Position numbers and translations under genes: made by a program. The notes under the pieces were generated by a model. That model saw nothing but the letters and a program-made list of their open reading frames with translations, ran no database searches and was not told where the DNA came from. This document shows positions 53,132-62,945 of a stretch of DNA of 64,000 bases, one piece after another. Source of the DNA: DATKNA01 sp963786765 (GTDB lineage: Bacteria > Actinomycetota > Actinomycetes > Actinomycetales > Kineosporiaceae); the NCBI GenBank assembly GCA_963786765.1, contig CAWBAJ010000028.1, forward strand, positions 124,001-188,000. The letters are read 5' to 3'. Every line of letters begins with the position of its first letter. Within the stretch, counting starts at the first letter, position 1.

Positions 53132-55426
53132 ATGAGCGGCTACGAGCTCGCATCCGCCGATGCGCCGCCGCTGCAGGGCCGCGGACGGCTCGAGTTCGTC
53201 CTCCAAGCATTTGCCGCTGCTCCGATGGACAGCGACATACCACGCCTCGTGGTGTCCCAGGCGGTGGCCGCGGTCGGCGCCCATGGCGGGGTTGTCACCG
53301 GTCTGGACGGCGAGCGCCTCGTCGTCCTGGCCAGCGAGGGCTACGCGCCCGGCGAGGAGAAGGCCTGCGGACCTTTGATGGTCGGGGATCTGTCCCTACC
53401 CCTGACGTACGCCGTTACGACCGGGGAGCCGGTCTGGCTGGGATCTCAAGCTCGGACCCAGGAGCGGTTCCCGAGGATCATCGACTTGGTGCCAGGTCCG
53501 GAGCGAGCATATGCGGCGCTTCCCCTGCGTACAGAAGGCGTCCTGCTGGGCGTGATGGGGATCAGCTTCCACGAGCGCCATGACTTCACCAGTGAGGATC
53601 GAGCGTCCTTACAGGCTCTGGTCGACGTGTGCGCAGTCCACCTGCAACAGTGGCGCCTGCTGCGATCCCAGACCCGCGCCCCTACCTCGGTGGCCGCGTT
53701 GGGCGGTCTGCTGTCGGCGCTGTCCGAAGCGGACACCGTGGAGCGGATAGCGCGGGTCATCGCCGAGGAGGGAGCGGCCGCGGCAGCAGCGACCTTCGCG
53801 AACATCGCGCTGCTCGACAACGAGGCGGACACCGCTTCGCTGTTCCACGCCCCGACCCTCGTCGAAGCGGTCGCCGCCCGCTACACGACCATCACGGTCG
53901 ACGACTCCACGTCGCTGGGCACCGCCCTCGGCTCGGGACAAGAGGTCTGGCTGCGCTCCCTGACCGATCTCGCCGCGAAGTATCCCGCACTGCTCGACGA
54001 CACGGTGGCCGCAGGACTGTCCGCCACCGCGGCGCTGCCCCTGCTCGGCCGAGACCACCGGGTGATCGGCGCAATGGGGTTGGCATGGAAGGACCCACAG
54101 GAGTTCGTCGACAGCCAGCGCGACGAGATTCGGGTGGTGGCCCAACTGGCCGCCCACGCCCTGGCCCGGGAACGCCAGCGGACCCGACTGGAGCACCTGA
54201 CACAGGCGCTGGACTCATCCGCCCAACGCCTTCACGCCCTGCAGCGTGTTACTGCCGCACTCGCCTCCTCCGTCACCACGGAGGAGATCGCTCGCGTCGT
54301 CGTCGAGGACGGGATCGCGCTGTTCGCCGACCACGGGGTCGCGGCCATGATCGACCCCGAGCATCACGTCCTGCGGACCTGGGCCAGCTCGGGCTTTCCC
54401 CACAGCATCCGCGATGCGCACGCGGTCGTCGCGCTGGACGCCGACCTGCCGATCGCAGCGGCCGCCCGAGACGACACACTCATCGTGGCGAACAGCCAGT
54501 CCGAGGCGGTGGCGCAGTCACCGGCGACGGCACACACATACCTTGCCACCGGCACACACAGCACCTTGGCGGTGCCGGCGCACGTCGATGGCCGCGTCGT
54601 CGGAGCCTTGGCGCTCGGCTTCAACCACGAGGGCGCGGTCGACGATGACACCATCATGTTCGCCACCACCCTGGCGGACCTGATGGGGCAAGCCCTGCGG
54701 CGGGGTGCGCAGTACGAACACCTCGCCCACATCGCCGAGGTACTCCAACGCAGCCTCCTCCCGCGCCTGCCGGACGTCGCCGGCCTGGAAATGGCTGCCG
54801 TCTACTCCCCCGCCGACCACAGCGTGCAGGTGGGAGGGGACTGGTACGACGTCATCGACCTCGGCGAAGGACACGCCTTCCTGGTGATCGGTGACGTCAT
54901 GGGCCACGACATCCGCGCAGCAGCCGTCATGGGCCAGCTGCGCGCAGCCGTGCACTGCTACGCCACGATCGGCCACACCCCCGCTCAAATCCTGCAGCAA
55001 CTCGACCACCTGGTCGAAGAGCTCCCCGACATCGACCTGGTCACATGCTTGTGCGCCGTCTACGACGCGCCCACCCATCAGCTTACGGTCGCCAATGCTG
55101 GTCACCTTCCTCCCATGACGTTTGGCGGCAACCGCGCGACTGCCCTATTGTCCGTGCCCACCGAGGCACCCCTGGGCGCCGGAGGAGGCGTCTACTCCGA
55201 AACAGTGCACGTGCTGACGCCTAACACTTGGCTGGCCCTCTTCAGCGATGGGCTCGTAGAGAGCCGCACTCACGGGATCGACGAAGGCTTGACCCGACTC
55301 GCGGCCTTCCTCGACACGGGCCACGACCAGATCCTGGCCGACATCGCGCGCCAGACGGTCGACCACATGGCCGTCCACACCATGAGCGAGGACGACGCCG
55401 CGCTGCTCCTGCTACGACCACGTTGA
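53132..55426 (+). CDS. Triple-GAF, SpoIIE-type PP2C serine phosphatase
   Basis: 764 residues from ATG 53132, placed by AGAGG 6 nt upstream; ATG 53126 or GTG 53054 are alternatives. Three GAF-like sensor domains (about residues 15-170, 180-355 and 370-520) precede a PPM/SpoIIE domain with LQRSLLPRLPDVAGLEMAAV, VGGDWYDVIDLG (first metal Asp), VIGDVMGHDIRAAAVM (second Asp), VTCLCAVYD, NAGHLPP and LFSDGLVESR. Such proteins dephosphorylate anti-sigma antagonists in actinomycete stress control. No partner anti-sigma gene is adjacent. Signal bound by the GAF domains is unknown. Confidence 0.9.
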   Translation: MSGYELASADAPPLQGRGRLEFVLQAFAAAPMDSDIPRLVVSQAVAAVGAHGGVVTGLDGERLVVLASEGYAPGEEKACGPLMVGDLSLPLTYAVTTGEPVWLGSQARTQERFPRIIDLVPGPERAYAALPLRTEGVLLGVMGISFHERHDFTSEDRASLQALVDVCAVHLQQWRLLRSQTRAPTSVAALGGLLSALSEADTVERIARVIAEEGAAAAAATFANIALLDNEADTASLFHAPTLVEAVAARYTTITVDDSTSLGTALGSGQEVWLRSLTDLAAKYPALLDDTVAAGLSATAALPLLGRDHRVIGAMGLAWKDPQEFVDSQRDEIRVVAQLAAHALARERQRTRLEHLTQALDSSAQRLHALQRVTAALASSVTTEEIARVVVEDGIALFADHGVAAMIDPEHHVLRTWASSGFPHSIRDAHAVVALDADLPIAAAARDDTLIVANSQSEAVAQSPATAHTYLATGTHSTLAVPAHVDGRVVGALALGFNHEGAVDDDTIMFATTLADLMGQALRRGAQYEHLAHIAEVLQRSLLPRLPDVAGLEMAAVYSPADHSVQVGGDWYDVIDLGEGHAFLVIGDVMGHDIRAAAVMGQLRAAVHCYATIGHTPAQILQQLDHLVEELPDIDLVTCLCAVYDAPTHQLTVANAGHLPPMTFGGNRATALLSVPTEAPLGAGGGVYSETVHVLTPNTWLALFSDGLVESRTHGIDEGLTRLAAFLDTGHDQILADIARQTVDHMAVHTMSEDDAALLLLRPR

Positions 55427-56368
55427 CGCGGTCCGTATATGGTCAGCGGAACAGCCACGAACGAGCGCCCCCTTGCCTCGGTGGGGACACGGCGAGGAGG
55501 GCGAGCTCGTTGTCCACTCCGCGAGGAGATGTGACCGCCGTCAGACGGCCTTGAGACCCCTCCTCGCCACCATCCACCACCCTAGGGACCTTTCTTCAGC
55601 AGTCTCCTAAGAGCTGTCTTACGGACACGATGAGCCCACGGATGGCAATAAGGAACGCGCCGATTGTTGAGTAGTCAACCGCCAACTTTCGGACGTATTC
55701 AGTCCTACTCTCCTGCCGTGCCTGAGAGTCAACGGCAGCTTCCTGAGCGCGAGATCGCAGTCATTGTCCGCCACCTGAATAGATCCTAGGCGTCGAGGCT
55801 CGAACGGATCCACGACCCTGAAACCGCATTCCTAGATGATCGCGACATCCAAGGATCCAGCCATAGGCCTTGCGTTCACAAGGCGTGCCGTCAAGAGTGA
55901 TTACGTTGCAGTGCGCTCGCAGCATACTGAAGAGAAGCCGGCCGGACAGAGGGGCCAAACGGAACCGAGCGCCAGCAGCTGAAGGCACCCAGGGCATACT
56001 CATGCGCCTTTAGGTTGTAGTAGGCGGCCCCACAGAGTAAAGAACTCTAGCCCATACTTGATGGCTAGTCGTCGCCGCTTCGTTAATTTGCGTCTACCCC
56101 CATAATCACAGCGTAGGTGATCGAATACGATACGAGAAGCAGTCGCCTACGAACTACCAAGGTGTGGTTTCTCCGCGGCTCGGGCAGGCTGGTTGCTTGT
56201 TCTCTCTGACCGCGCCGGCCGCCCCCGTCGACCTCTGGGTAGGGAGGCCGACACCCCGACCGTCTGGCGACGACGAGGCGCTCCGCGCATCCTGAGACGG
56301 CGGAGGTCCCAAGGTGGTCCCAACCTGCAGGCCGTCTACCCGTCGTCCTAGGGCAACCGGGAGACGTC
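55427..56368. other. About 940 bp without a supported gene, low GC for this genome
   Basis: Frames on the minus strand at 55619-55813 and 55761-56003 have no recognisable domain and codon use unlike the neighbours. The stretch contains AAGAGCTGTCTTACGGACAC near 55609-55628, which looks like the end of some insertion sequences, but no partner end or transposase is seen. It looks like decayed or transferred DNA next to a tRNA gene. Confidence 0.5.
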
Positions 56369-56415
56369 GAAGCGGCCCTTAACCAGCGGAGACACCGCCG
56401 ATCAAGGGCCGCTTC
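56369..56415 (-). terminator. Hairpin terminator of tRNA-Pro
   Basis: GAAGCGGCCCTT (56369-56380) pairs perfectly with AAGGGCCGCTTC (56404-56415), loop 23 nt, immediately 3' of the tRNA on the minus strand. Confidence 0.75.
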
Positions 56416-56421
56416 ACTGCG

Positions 56422-56495
<74 letters not shown>

Positions 56496-56888
56496 GTCGC
56501 ACCGGCAGACCCGCACCGGCCGCTCGATGCTATCGCATCCCGGCATGGTCCCTCACGCCCGTTCCCCTCCACTGGCGACTCCGGAGCGCTGGGCGGCCGG
56601 GCACTCCTCCCGTCATGATCGCCACTCGATACACCAACCCCCGAGCGCAGAGATGTCGTCGAGCACGGCCGGGGGCGGGCGCGGCGAGGGTCGGTGTACC
56701 GGCTGGCGATCACGCGGCTCCGGCACCAGCCGATGATGGTCGCCCGGTACGCAGACCGCGCTCCGTCGCGGGCCACGTGGATGGAGTCCTCGGGCAGCCG
56801 CAGCTAAGGACCGGGCAGTCCACGTCGCGGGCGTCATCGGTCCGCATGCCGCTCGACCCGGCCCAGCGCTCCCTACACGCGCAGAGCG
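56496..56888. other. 393-bp gap between tRNA-Pro and der
   Basis: Only frames shadowing or lacking any family are found, for example a 74-residue Arg-rich minus-strand frame. The tRNA-Pro promoter should be here. Nothing else is supported. Confidence 0.5.
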
Positions 56889-58379
56889 TCAGCGGCGGCG
56901 CTTCTCCCGCGGACGCACGGACACCTCGATCGGCGTCCCGACGAAACCGAACGTCTCGCGCAGCCGCCGCTCCACGAAGCGCCGGTACCCGGCCTCCAGG
57001 AACCCCGTCGTGAACAGCACGAACCGCGGCGGCCGGGTCGACGCCTGGGTCCCGTAGAGGATGCGGGGCTGCTTCCCCCCGCGCACGGGGTGCGGATGCG
57101 CCGAGACGATCTCCGCCAGCAGCGCGTTGAGTCGCGAGGTCGGCACCCGCATCTCCCACGAGGCGAGCGAGGTGTCGAGGGCCGGCACGAGCCGGTCCAC
57201 GTGCCGCCGGGTCATCGCCGAGAGGTTGACGCGCGGCGCCCACTGCACCTGTACCAGGTCCTGCTCGAACTCGCGCTCGAGGTACCGGCGGCGCTCCTCG
57301 TCGACGAGGTCCCACTTGTTGTAGGCGAGCACCACGGCACGCCCGGCATCGATGACCATCTGGACGACCCGGGTGTCCTGCTCCGTCAGCGGCTCCCCCG
57401 CGTCGAGCAGCACGACCGCGACCTCCGCCTTCTCCAGTGCCGCCTGCGTGCGAAGCGACGCGTAGAAGTCGGCGCCGTCCGCCTGGTGCACCCGCCGACG
57501 GATGCCGGCGGTGTCGACGAACCGCCAGGGCCGGCCGCCGATCGTCACCACCTCGTCGACGGGGTCCCGGGTCGTGCCCGCGGTCGCGTCGACGACCACT
57601 CGCTGCGCGCCGGCCAGCGCATTCAGCAGCGACGACTTGCCGACGTTCGGGCGCCCGACCAGCGCGACCCGACGCAGCCCGCCGGCCAGCGGGTCGCCCA
57701 CCGCGGACACCGGCGGCAACACCTCGAGGACGGCGTCGAGCAGGTCCCCGCTGCCTCGGCCGTGAACGCCGGAGACGGGATGCGGCTCGCCGAGGCCGAG
57801 GTTCCACAGCCCCGCGGCGTCCGCCTCGCCGCGAGCGTCGTCCACCTTGTTGGCGGCGAGGACGACCGGCTTCCCCGAGCGGCGCAGCAGCCGGACGACG
57901 GCCTCGTCGGTGGACGTGGCGCCAACGGTGGCGTCCACCACGAACATCACGGCGTCCGCGAGCTCGACGGCGATCTCGGCCTGCTCCGCGACCCGCTGGT
58001 CGAGGCCGCGCACCTGCCGCTCCCAGCCGCCGGTGTCGACGACGACGAAGGAGCGGCCCGACCATTCGGCCTCGTACGTCACGCGGTCGCGGGTGACGCC
58101 AGGGACGTCCTGAACCACCGCCTCGCGGCGGCCCAGGATGCGGTTGACCAGGGTCGACTTGCCCACGTTGGGTCGCCCGACGACGGCAAGGACCGGCAAG
58201 GGACCCGGCGGCCCGCCGTCGTCGACGCCCTCGTCCGCGGCGTCGAGGAGCGCCAGGTCCTCCGAGCTGAGGTCGTACTCCTCCAGGCCTGCCCGTAGTG
58301 CACGACCGGCGTCCGGCCCCTCAGAGCCGGCCGGAGCGTCGGCGGAAGGGGAGGCGGTTTCGAGATCGGGGTCCGGCAT
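56889..58379 (-). CDS. der: Ribosome-assembly GTPase Der (EngA)
   Basis: 496 residues. An acidic head of about 60 residues precedes two tandem GTPase domains with P-loops GRPNVGKST (68-76) and GRPNVGKSS (about 245), switch/G3 DTGGW and DTAGI, and NKVD/NKWD specificity motifs, then the C-terminal KH-like domain (RPPRFVLFTTG). Der helps mature the 50S subunit and is essential in most bacteria. Its ATG overlaps the cmk stop by one base (TGATG), so the two are translated together, an order kept in actinomycetes. Confidence 0.96.
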   Translation of the reverse strand: MPDPDLETASPSADAPAGSEGPDAGRALRAGLEEYDLSSEDLALLDAADEGVDDGGPPGPLPVLAVVGRPNVGKSTLVNRILGRREAVVQDVPGVTRDRVTYEAEWSGRSFVVVDTGGWERQVRGLDQRVAEQAEIAVELADAVMFVVDATVGATSTDEAVVRLLRRSGKPVVLAANKVDDARGEADAAGLWNLGLGEPHPVSGVHGRGSGDLLDAVLEVLPPVSAVGDPLAGGLRRVALVGRPNVGKSSLLNALAGAQRVVVDATAGTTRDPVDEVVTIGGRPWRFVDTAGIRRRVHQADGADFYASLRTQAALEKAEVAVVLLDAGEPLTEQDTRVVQMVIDAGRAVVLAYNKWDLVDEERRRYLEREFEQDLVQVQWAPRVNLSAMTRRHVDRLVPALDTSLASWEMRVPTSRLNALLAEIVSAHPHPVRGGKQPRILYGTQASTRPPRFVLFTTGFLEAGYRRFVERRLRETFGFVGTPIEVSVRPREKRRR

Positions 58380-59170
58380 CAGGCTCCTCGCCCGGCGCCC
58401 ACCGGTTCATCGTCGAGCTCGACCAGCAGGTCTTTTCCCACCAGCACCGCCCAGTCCAGCCCGGCCTGCTCGGCGACGACCCGCAGCACGGTGTCGACGG
58501 TCTCCTCGAGCGTCAGCCCCGAGGAATCCAGGTGCAGCACGCCGTCGGCGGCCTCGAGGAACGAGGCGACGGTGGCGTCGTCCTGGTCGCGCCGGACGAC
58601 CTGGTCGTGGGTCGCCGCCAGCGCCTGCTCGTCGTCGGTGCCGTGCACCTCGAGGGCCCGGCGCGCCAGCCGCGCCCGCTCGCTCGCCGTCAGCAGGATG
58701 CGGACGTCCGCGTCGGGCGCGACGACCGTCGTGATGTCGCGGCCCTCCGCGACCACGCCGCCGCGCTCCGCGTGCCGGGCCGCCTCGATGATCTCCTGCT
58801 GGCGCCGGCGCAGCTCGGCGCGCACCTCCAGATTGGTCGCCACAGCACTGACCGCTGCCGAGACCCGGGTGTCGCGGATCTCCGCGTCGACCCGGCGTCC
58901 GTCGACGCGCACGAACTGCGCCTCCGGGTCCGTGCCGACCTCGATCCGCACGTCACGGGCAACGGCGGCGACAGCGGTCTCGTCGGTGAGCTCGATGCCC
59001 CGCTCCAGGCACGCCCAGCAGACCGCGCGGTACATCGCGCCGGTGTCCAGGTACTCCAAGCCCAGTCGGACGGCGACGAGCCTGGAGACGGTCGACTTAC
59101 CCGAGCCGGACGGGCCGTCGATCGCCACGACGAGCGGGCGGTGCGACGACTGCGGGTGCGAGCCGGGCAC
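58379..59170 (-). CDS. cmk: Cytidylate kinase
   Basis: 263 residues; phosphorylates CMP and dCMP with ATP. P-loop AIDGPSGSGKSTVSRLVA (residues about 16-33), LEYLDTGAMYRAVCW, VVAEGRDITTVVAPDADVRI, and RDQDDATVASFLEAADGVLH, all family blocks. A C-terminal extension of about 40 residues past the usual end is present. It is coupled to der downstream. Upstream, a 150-bp gap with the tandem repeat 59253-59295 separates it from tyrA. Confidence 0.95.
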   Translation of the reverse strand: MPGSHPQSSHRPLVVAIDGPSGSGKSTVSRLVAVRLGLEYLDTGAMYRAVCWACLERGIELTDETAVAAVARDVRIEVGTDPEAQFVRVDGRRVDAEIRDTRVSAAVSAVATNLEVRAELRRRQQEIIEAARHAERGGVVAEGRDITTVVAPDADVRILLTASERARLARRALEVHGTDDEQALAATHDQVVRRDQDDATVASFLEAADGVLHLDSSGLTLEETVDTVLRVVAEQAGLDWAVLVGKDLLVELDDEPVGAGRGA

Positions 59171-59252
59171 GGCAGACCTCCTGAAGCGCGAACGGGGACG
59201 CCCCCAGCGTAGTCGTGGCAGGACCGCCGCGCGTTCAGGCCGCGGCCACTTC

Positions 59253-59295
59253 CTTGATCCCCAACTCTTCCTTGATCCCCAACTTCTCCTTGATC
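59253..59295. repeat. 18-bp GATCAAGGAA...TTGGG tandem repeat, copy C
   Basis: Read on the minus strand: GATCAAGGAGAAGTTGGG, GATCAAGGAAGAGTTGGG and a third GATCAAG. Related to arrays at 812-849 and 41659-41701. It lies between the tyrA stop (59322) and cmk start (59170). Confidence 0.65.
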
Positions 59296-59321
59296 ACCGG
59301 AAGGGGTGGGGGTGGGGTGGG

Positions 59322-60467
59322 TCAGGCGACCACGTGCCAGCCGGACGCCGACAGCGCGTCGGTCAGGTGCTCGTGGACGGCCGGCAGCACGGAGATCTCG
59401 AGCAGCCCGACGGCCCGGCCCGGCGCGTGCTCGAGGGCCAACTCCTCGACGTTGGTCCCCGCAGCGGCGATGTCGGCGAAGATGCGTCCCAGGGACCCCG
59501 GTTCGTCGGGGATGACCACCGTCACGACGGCGTACCGGGCGGGCACACCGCCGTGCTTGCCGGGGATGCGCTCGCGGCCGAGGTTGCCGTCGGCCACCAC
59601 CCGGGCGACGGCCCCGCGAGCCCCGACCGCGCCACCGACCGCCGGCTGGCCCGACTCCGGGCTCTCCCCCGCGAGCGCCGCGAGGGCCCCCAGCACCCGG
59701 TCGAGATCGTCCCGGAGCTCCGTCAGCACGGCCGCGACCGGGCCGGCGTTGGCGGCGAGGACCTGCGCCCACAGCGCCGGGTCGCTCCCGGCGATCCGGG
59801 TGACGTCACGCAGCCCCTGCCCGGCGAGCGCCACCGCGGCGTCGGGTGCGTGCCGCAGCCGGGCGGCGACCAGGCTCGCGGCCACCTGCGGGACGTGCGA
59901 CACGACGGCCACGGCCTCGTCATGCTCGGCGGCCGGCATGACGACGGGGACCGCCCCGAGGGCGAGCGCGAGCCGGCGGACCCGCGAGAGTGCGGCAGGC
60001 TCCCCCTCTGGCACAGGGCTCAGCACCCACGGGCGGCCGAGGAACAGGTCACCCCGTGCCGCGACGGCCCCTGACCGCTCCCGGCCGGCCATCGGGTGCC
60101 CTCCGACGTAGTTCCGCAGGTCGGCGCCGGACGACCGTAGCGCCGCGAGCACGCCCGCCTTCACCGAGGCGACGTCGGTGACGACGGCGTCCGGGTGCGC
60201 CTTGAGCTCATCGAGCACGACCGCCGCGGTGACATCGGGCGGCGCGGCGACGACGACGAGGTCGACCTGCTCGCCGGCACCCTCGGCAGGGTCCGGAGTC
60301 CCCGCTCCCAGGTCCCGGGCCAGGGCGAGGGCGGTGGGCGAGACGTCCGCCAGCAGCACCCGGGCCCCGGACGCCGACAGCCCGAGGCCCACGCTCGCCC
60401 CCAGCAGGCCGGTGCCGACGACGCGGACGGTGCCGAGCTCGAGCGCGGCCGACGGATCGAGGCTCAC
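59322..60467 (-). CDS. tyrA: Prephenate dehydrogenase with C-terminal ACT domain
   Basis: 381 residues; NAD-dependent step to 4-hydroxyphenylpyruvate in tyrosine synthesis. NAD motif VRVVGTGLLGASVGLGL, catalytic region NYVGGHPMAGRERSGA with the His, and AVAVVSHVPQVAASLVA are clear. The C-terminal ACT domain (YAVVTVVIPDEPGSLGRIF) suggests tyrosine feedback. GTG start at 60467 overlaps the aroH stop by 4 nt, so chorismate mutase and prephenate dehydrogenase are made together and act consecutively. Confidence 0.93.
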   Translation of the reverse strand: MSLDPSAALELGTVRVVGTGLLGASVGLGLSASGARVLLADVSPTALALARDLGAGTPDPAEGAGEQVDLVVVAAPPDVTAAVVLDELKAHPDAVVTDVASVKAGVLAALRSSGADLRNYVGGHPMAGRERSGAVAARGDLFLGRPWVLSPVPEGEPAALSRVRRLALALGAVPVVMPAAEHDEAVAVVSHVPQVAASLVAARLRHAPDAAVALAGQGLRDVTRIAGSDPALWAQVLAANAGPVAAVLTELRDDLDRVLGALAALAGESPESGQPAVGGAVGARGAVARVVADGNLGRERIPGKHGGVPARYAVVTVVIPDEPGSLGRIFADIAAAGTNVEELALEHAPGRAVGLLEISVLPAVHEHLTDALSASGWHVVA

Positions 60468-60907
60468 GTGAGCGCCCCGTTGTCCGGGACGGCCGGCACG
60501 TCGGCCCGCAGGACCTCGGTGCCGTGCAGGTAGACGTTGACGACCTCGTCCCGCCGCCGTGCGGTCTCGACATGCGCGAGCAGCCGGACGACGCGCGGCA
60601 TCGACCGCTCCACCCACATCTCCTGCGCGCAGATGAGAGCGGCGTCGTGCAGGCCGAGCTGGCGGGCGGCCAGCGCAGGCGCGACGGCGGTGAGGTCGCG
60701 CGTCGCGGTGAAGACGATGCTGACGACGTCCTGCGGCTCGAGCTCGTTGCGGGCGAGGATCTCGCCGACGAGCTCCCTCGTGGCCGTGAGAACGATCTCG
60801 CGCTCGTCGGCGTCCACCTGGGTGGCGCCGCGCAGGGCGCGCACGGTGCGCACCCTCACGTCCCGCCCCGTCACGTCGACCTCCACTGGCCCGCCGGTCT
60901 GCTGCAC
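60464..60907 (-). CDS. aroH: AroH-class chorismate mutase
   Basis: 147 residues; converts chorismate to prephenate. The monofunctional pseudo-alpha/beta-barrel type of Bacillus: VRTVRALRGATQVDADERE, VSIVFTATRDLTAVAPALAA and MPRVVRLLAHVET (catalytic Arg and the Arg-Val-Leu block). The end LHGTEVLRADV is usual. First gene of the aroH-tyrA-cmk-der run; a large hairpin lies upstream, belonging to the mmsA side. Confidence 0.92.
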   Translation of the reverse strand: MQQTGGPVEVDVTGRDVRVRTVRALRGATQVDADEREIVLTATRELVGEILARNELEPQDVVSIVFTATRDLTAVAPALAARQLGLHDAALICAQEMWVERSMPRVVRLLAHVETARRRDEVVNVYLHGTEVLRADVPAVPDNGALT

Positions 60908-60975
60908 CGCCCGACTCTAGGCTCGCTCGTGCCCCCGCCGGGCCGAGGTCCGCATCACGGACCCTCCCGCGGCCG

Positions 60976-61034
60976 ACGTGTGTCCCCTCATCGTGACCAT
61001 TCCGTGCGGTTGATCACGCTGAGGGGACACACGT
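60976..61034 (-). terminator. Large hairpin terminator downstream of mmsA
   Basis: ACGTGTGTCCCCTCA (60976-60990) pairs perfectly with TGAGGGGACACACGT (61020-61034), and inner CGTGA/TCACG extends it across a 17-nt loop. It lies 14 nt past the mmsA stop in the direction of transcription and 69 nt before aroH. Confidence 0.8.
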
Positions 61035-61047
61035 CGCTGGAAGGCGG

Positions 61048-62109
<1,062 letters not shown>

Positions 62110-62306
62110 GGTAGGTTCCGGCGCCGCAAAGGGACAACGGTGGACGAAGTCCTGTTGGCCGGCCGGCAGCTGGAAGCGGGCGCGCGACCCGTGGCCCGCC
62201 CGGCGGTTCCCTCAAGTCCCCGCCCGGCCTGCCGATCCGTTCCAGGAGCGGGCTCGCGGGTGGACAGCCCTGATGGCGGCGTCCCGGTGCGAAAGGTGGG
62301 TACTCG

Positions 62307-62945
62307 ATGCCTTCCTTGCGGCCCCTGGCGCAGTCCAAAGTCGGCCGCTGCGCCCTGACCCTGTTCGTCCTGGCCCTCGTGGCCGCCGCGCTCTGGCTGC
62401 CCAACGGCGTCTTCGCACAGTTCACCGCGACCACCACAGCGACCACCTCGGTGCAGACCGGAACGGTCGTCCTGACCGGAAACGACTCCGGCGTCGCGAT
62501 GTTCTCCGCGTCCGGGATGTCCCCCGGCGACACCGTCACGAAGTGCATCGCCGTGACCTACACCGGCACCGCCCCCGCCCAGGTGCGGCTCTACGCCTCC
62601 GGGGGGACCGGCCTGGGCGCCTACCTGACCATGACCCTCACCCGCGGCACGACCGTTCCGGACCCGCCCAACTATGGCACCGGGAACGGCTGCGGAACGT
62701 TCACCGCGGACTCCACCACCTACGCAGCACCCAACGGCGTGATGTACACCGGCACCCTGGCCGGCTACGCGTGGGCCTACCCGAACTACGTGGGCGCGCT
62801 GCCCGACCCCACGGCGGGAGCGCCCGCCACTTGGACCACCGGCACCCGCCACGTCTATCGCGTCGATCTGACGTTGTCCGCTGATCCGTCCGCCCAAGGG
62901 TTGAGCGTCGCCCCCGCGTTCACCTGGGAAGCGCGGAACACATGA
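62307..62945 (+). CDS. CalY/TasA-like secreted protein with SipW-type signal peptide
   Basis: 212 residues. One N-terminal hydrophobic segment (residues about 14-36, LTLFVLALVAAALWLPNGVF) ends at AQFTATTTATTSVQTGTV, the form of SipW-dependent signals in camelysin/TasA-like proteins. The rest is a beta-rich domain with two Cys (TKCIAVTYTG, GNGCGTFTAD) that may form a disulfide. Relatives build biofilm fibres or act at the surface. Its stop overlaps the start of the signal-peptidase gene (ATGA), so peptidase and presumed substrate are made together. Confidence 0.7.
   Translation: MPSLRPLAQSKVGRCALTLFVLALVAAALWLPNGVFAQFTATTTATTSVQTGTVVLTGNDSGVAMFSASGMSPGDTVTKCIAVTYTGTAPAQVRLYASGGTGLGAYLTMTLTRGTTVPDPPNYGTGNGCGTFTADSTTYAAPNGVMYTGTLAGYAWAYPNYVGALPDPTAGAPATWTTGTRHVYRVDLTLSADPSAQGLSVAPAFTWEARNT

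Noticed and set aside
55619..56003. Two small minus-strand open frames
   Set aside because: No ribosome site, no domain-like sequence and atypical codon use; not better than chance.
62110..62306. Small genes in front of the CalY-like gene
   Set aside because: Frames here lack start context and family features; the space is best read as a promoter region.
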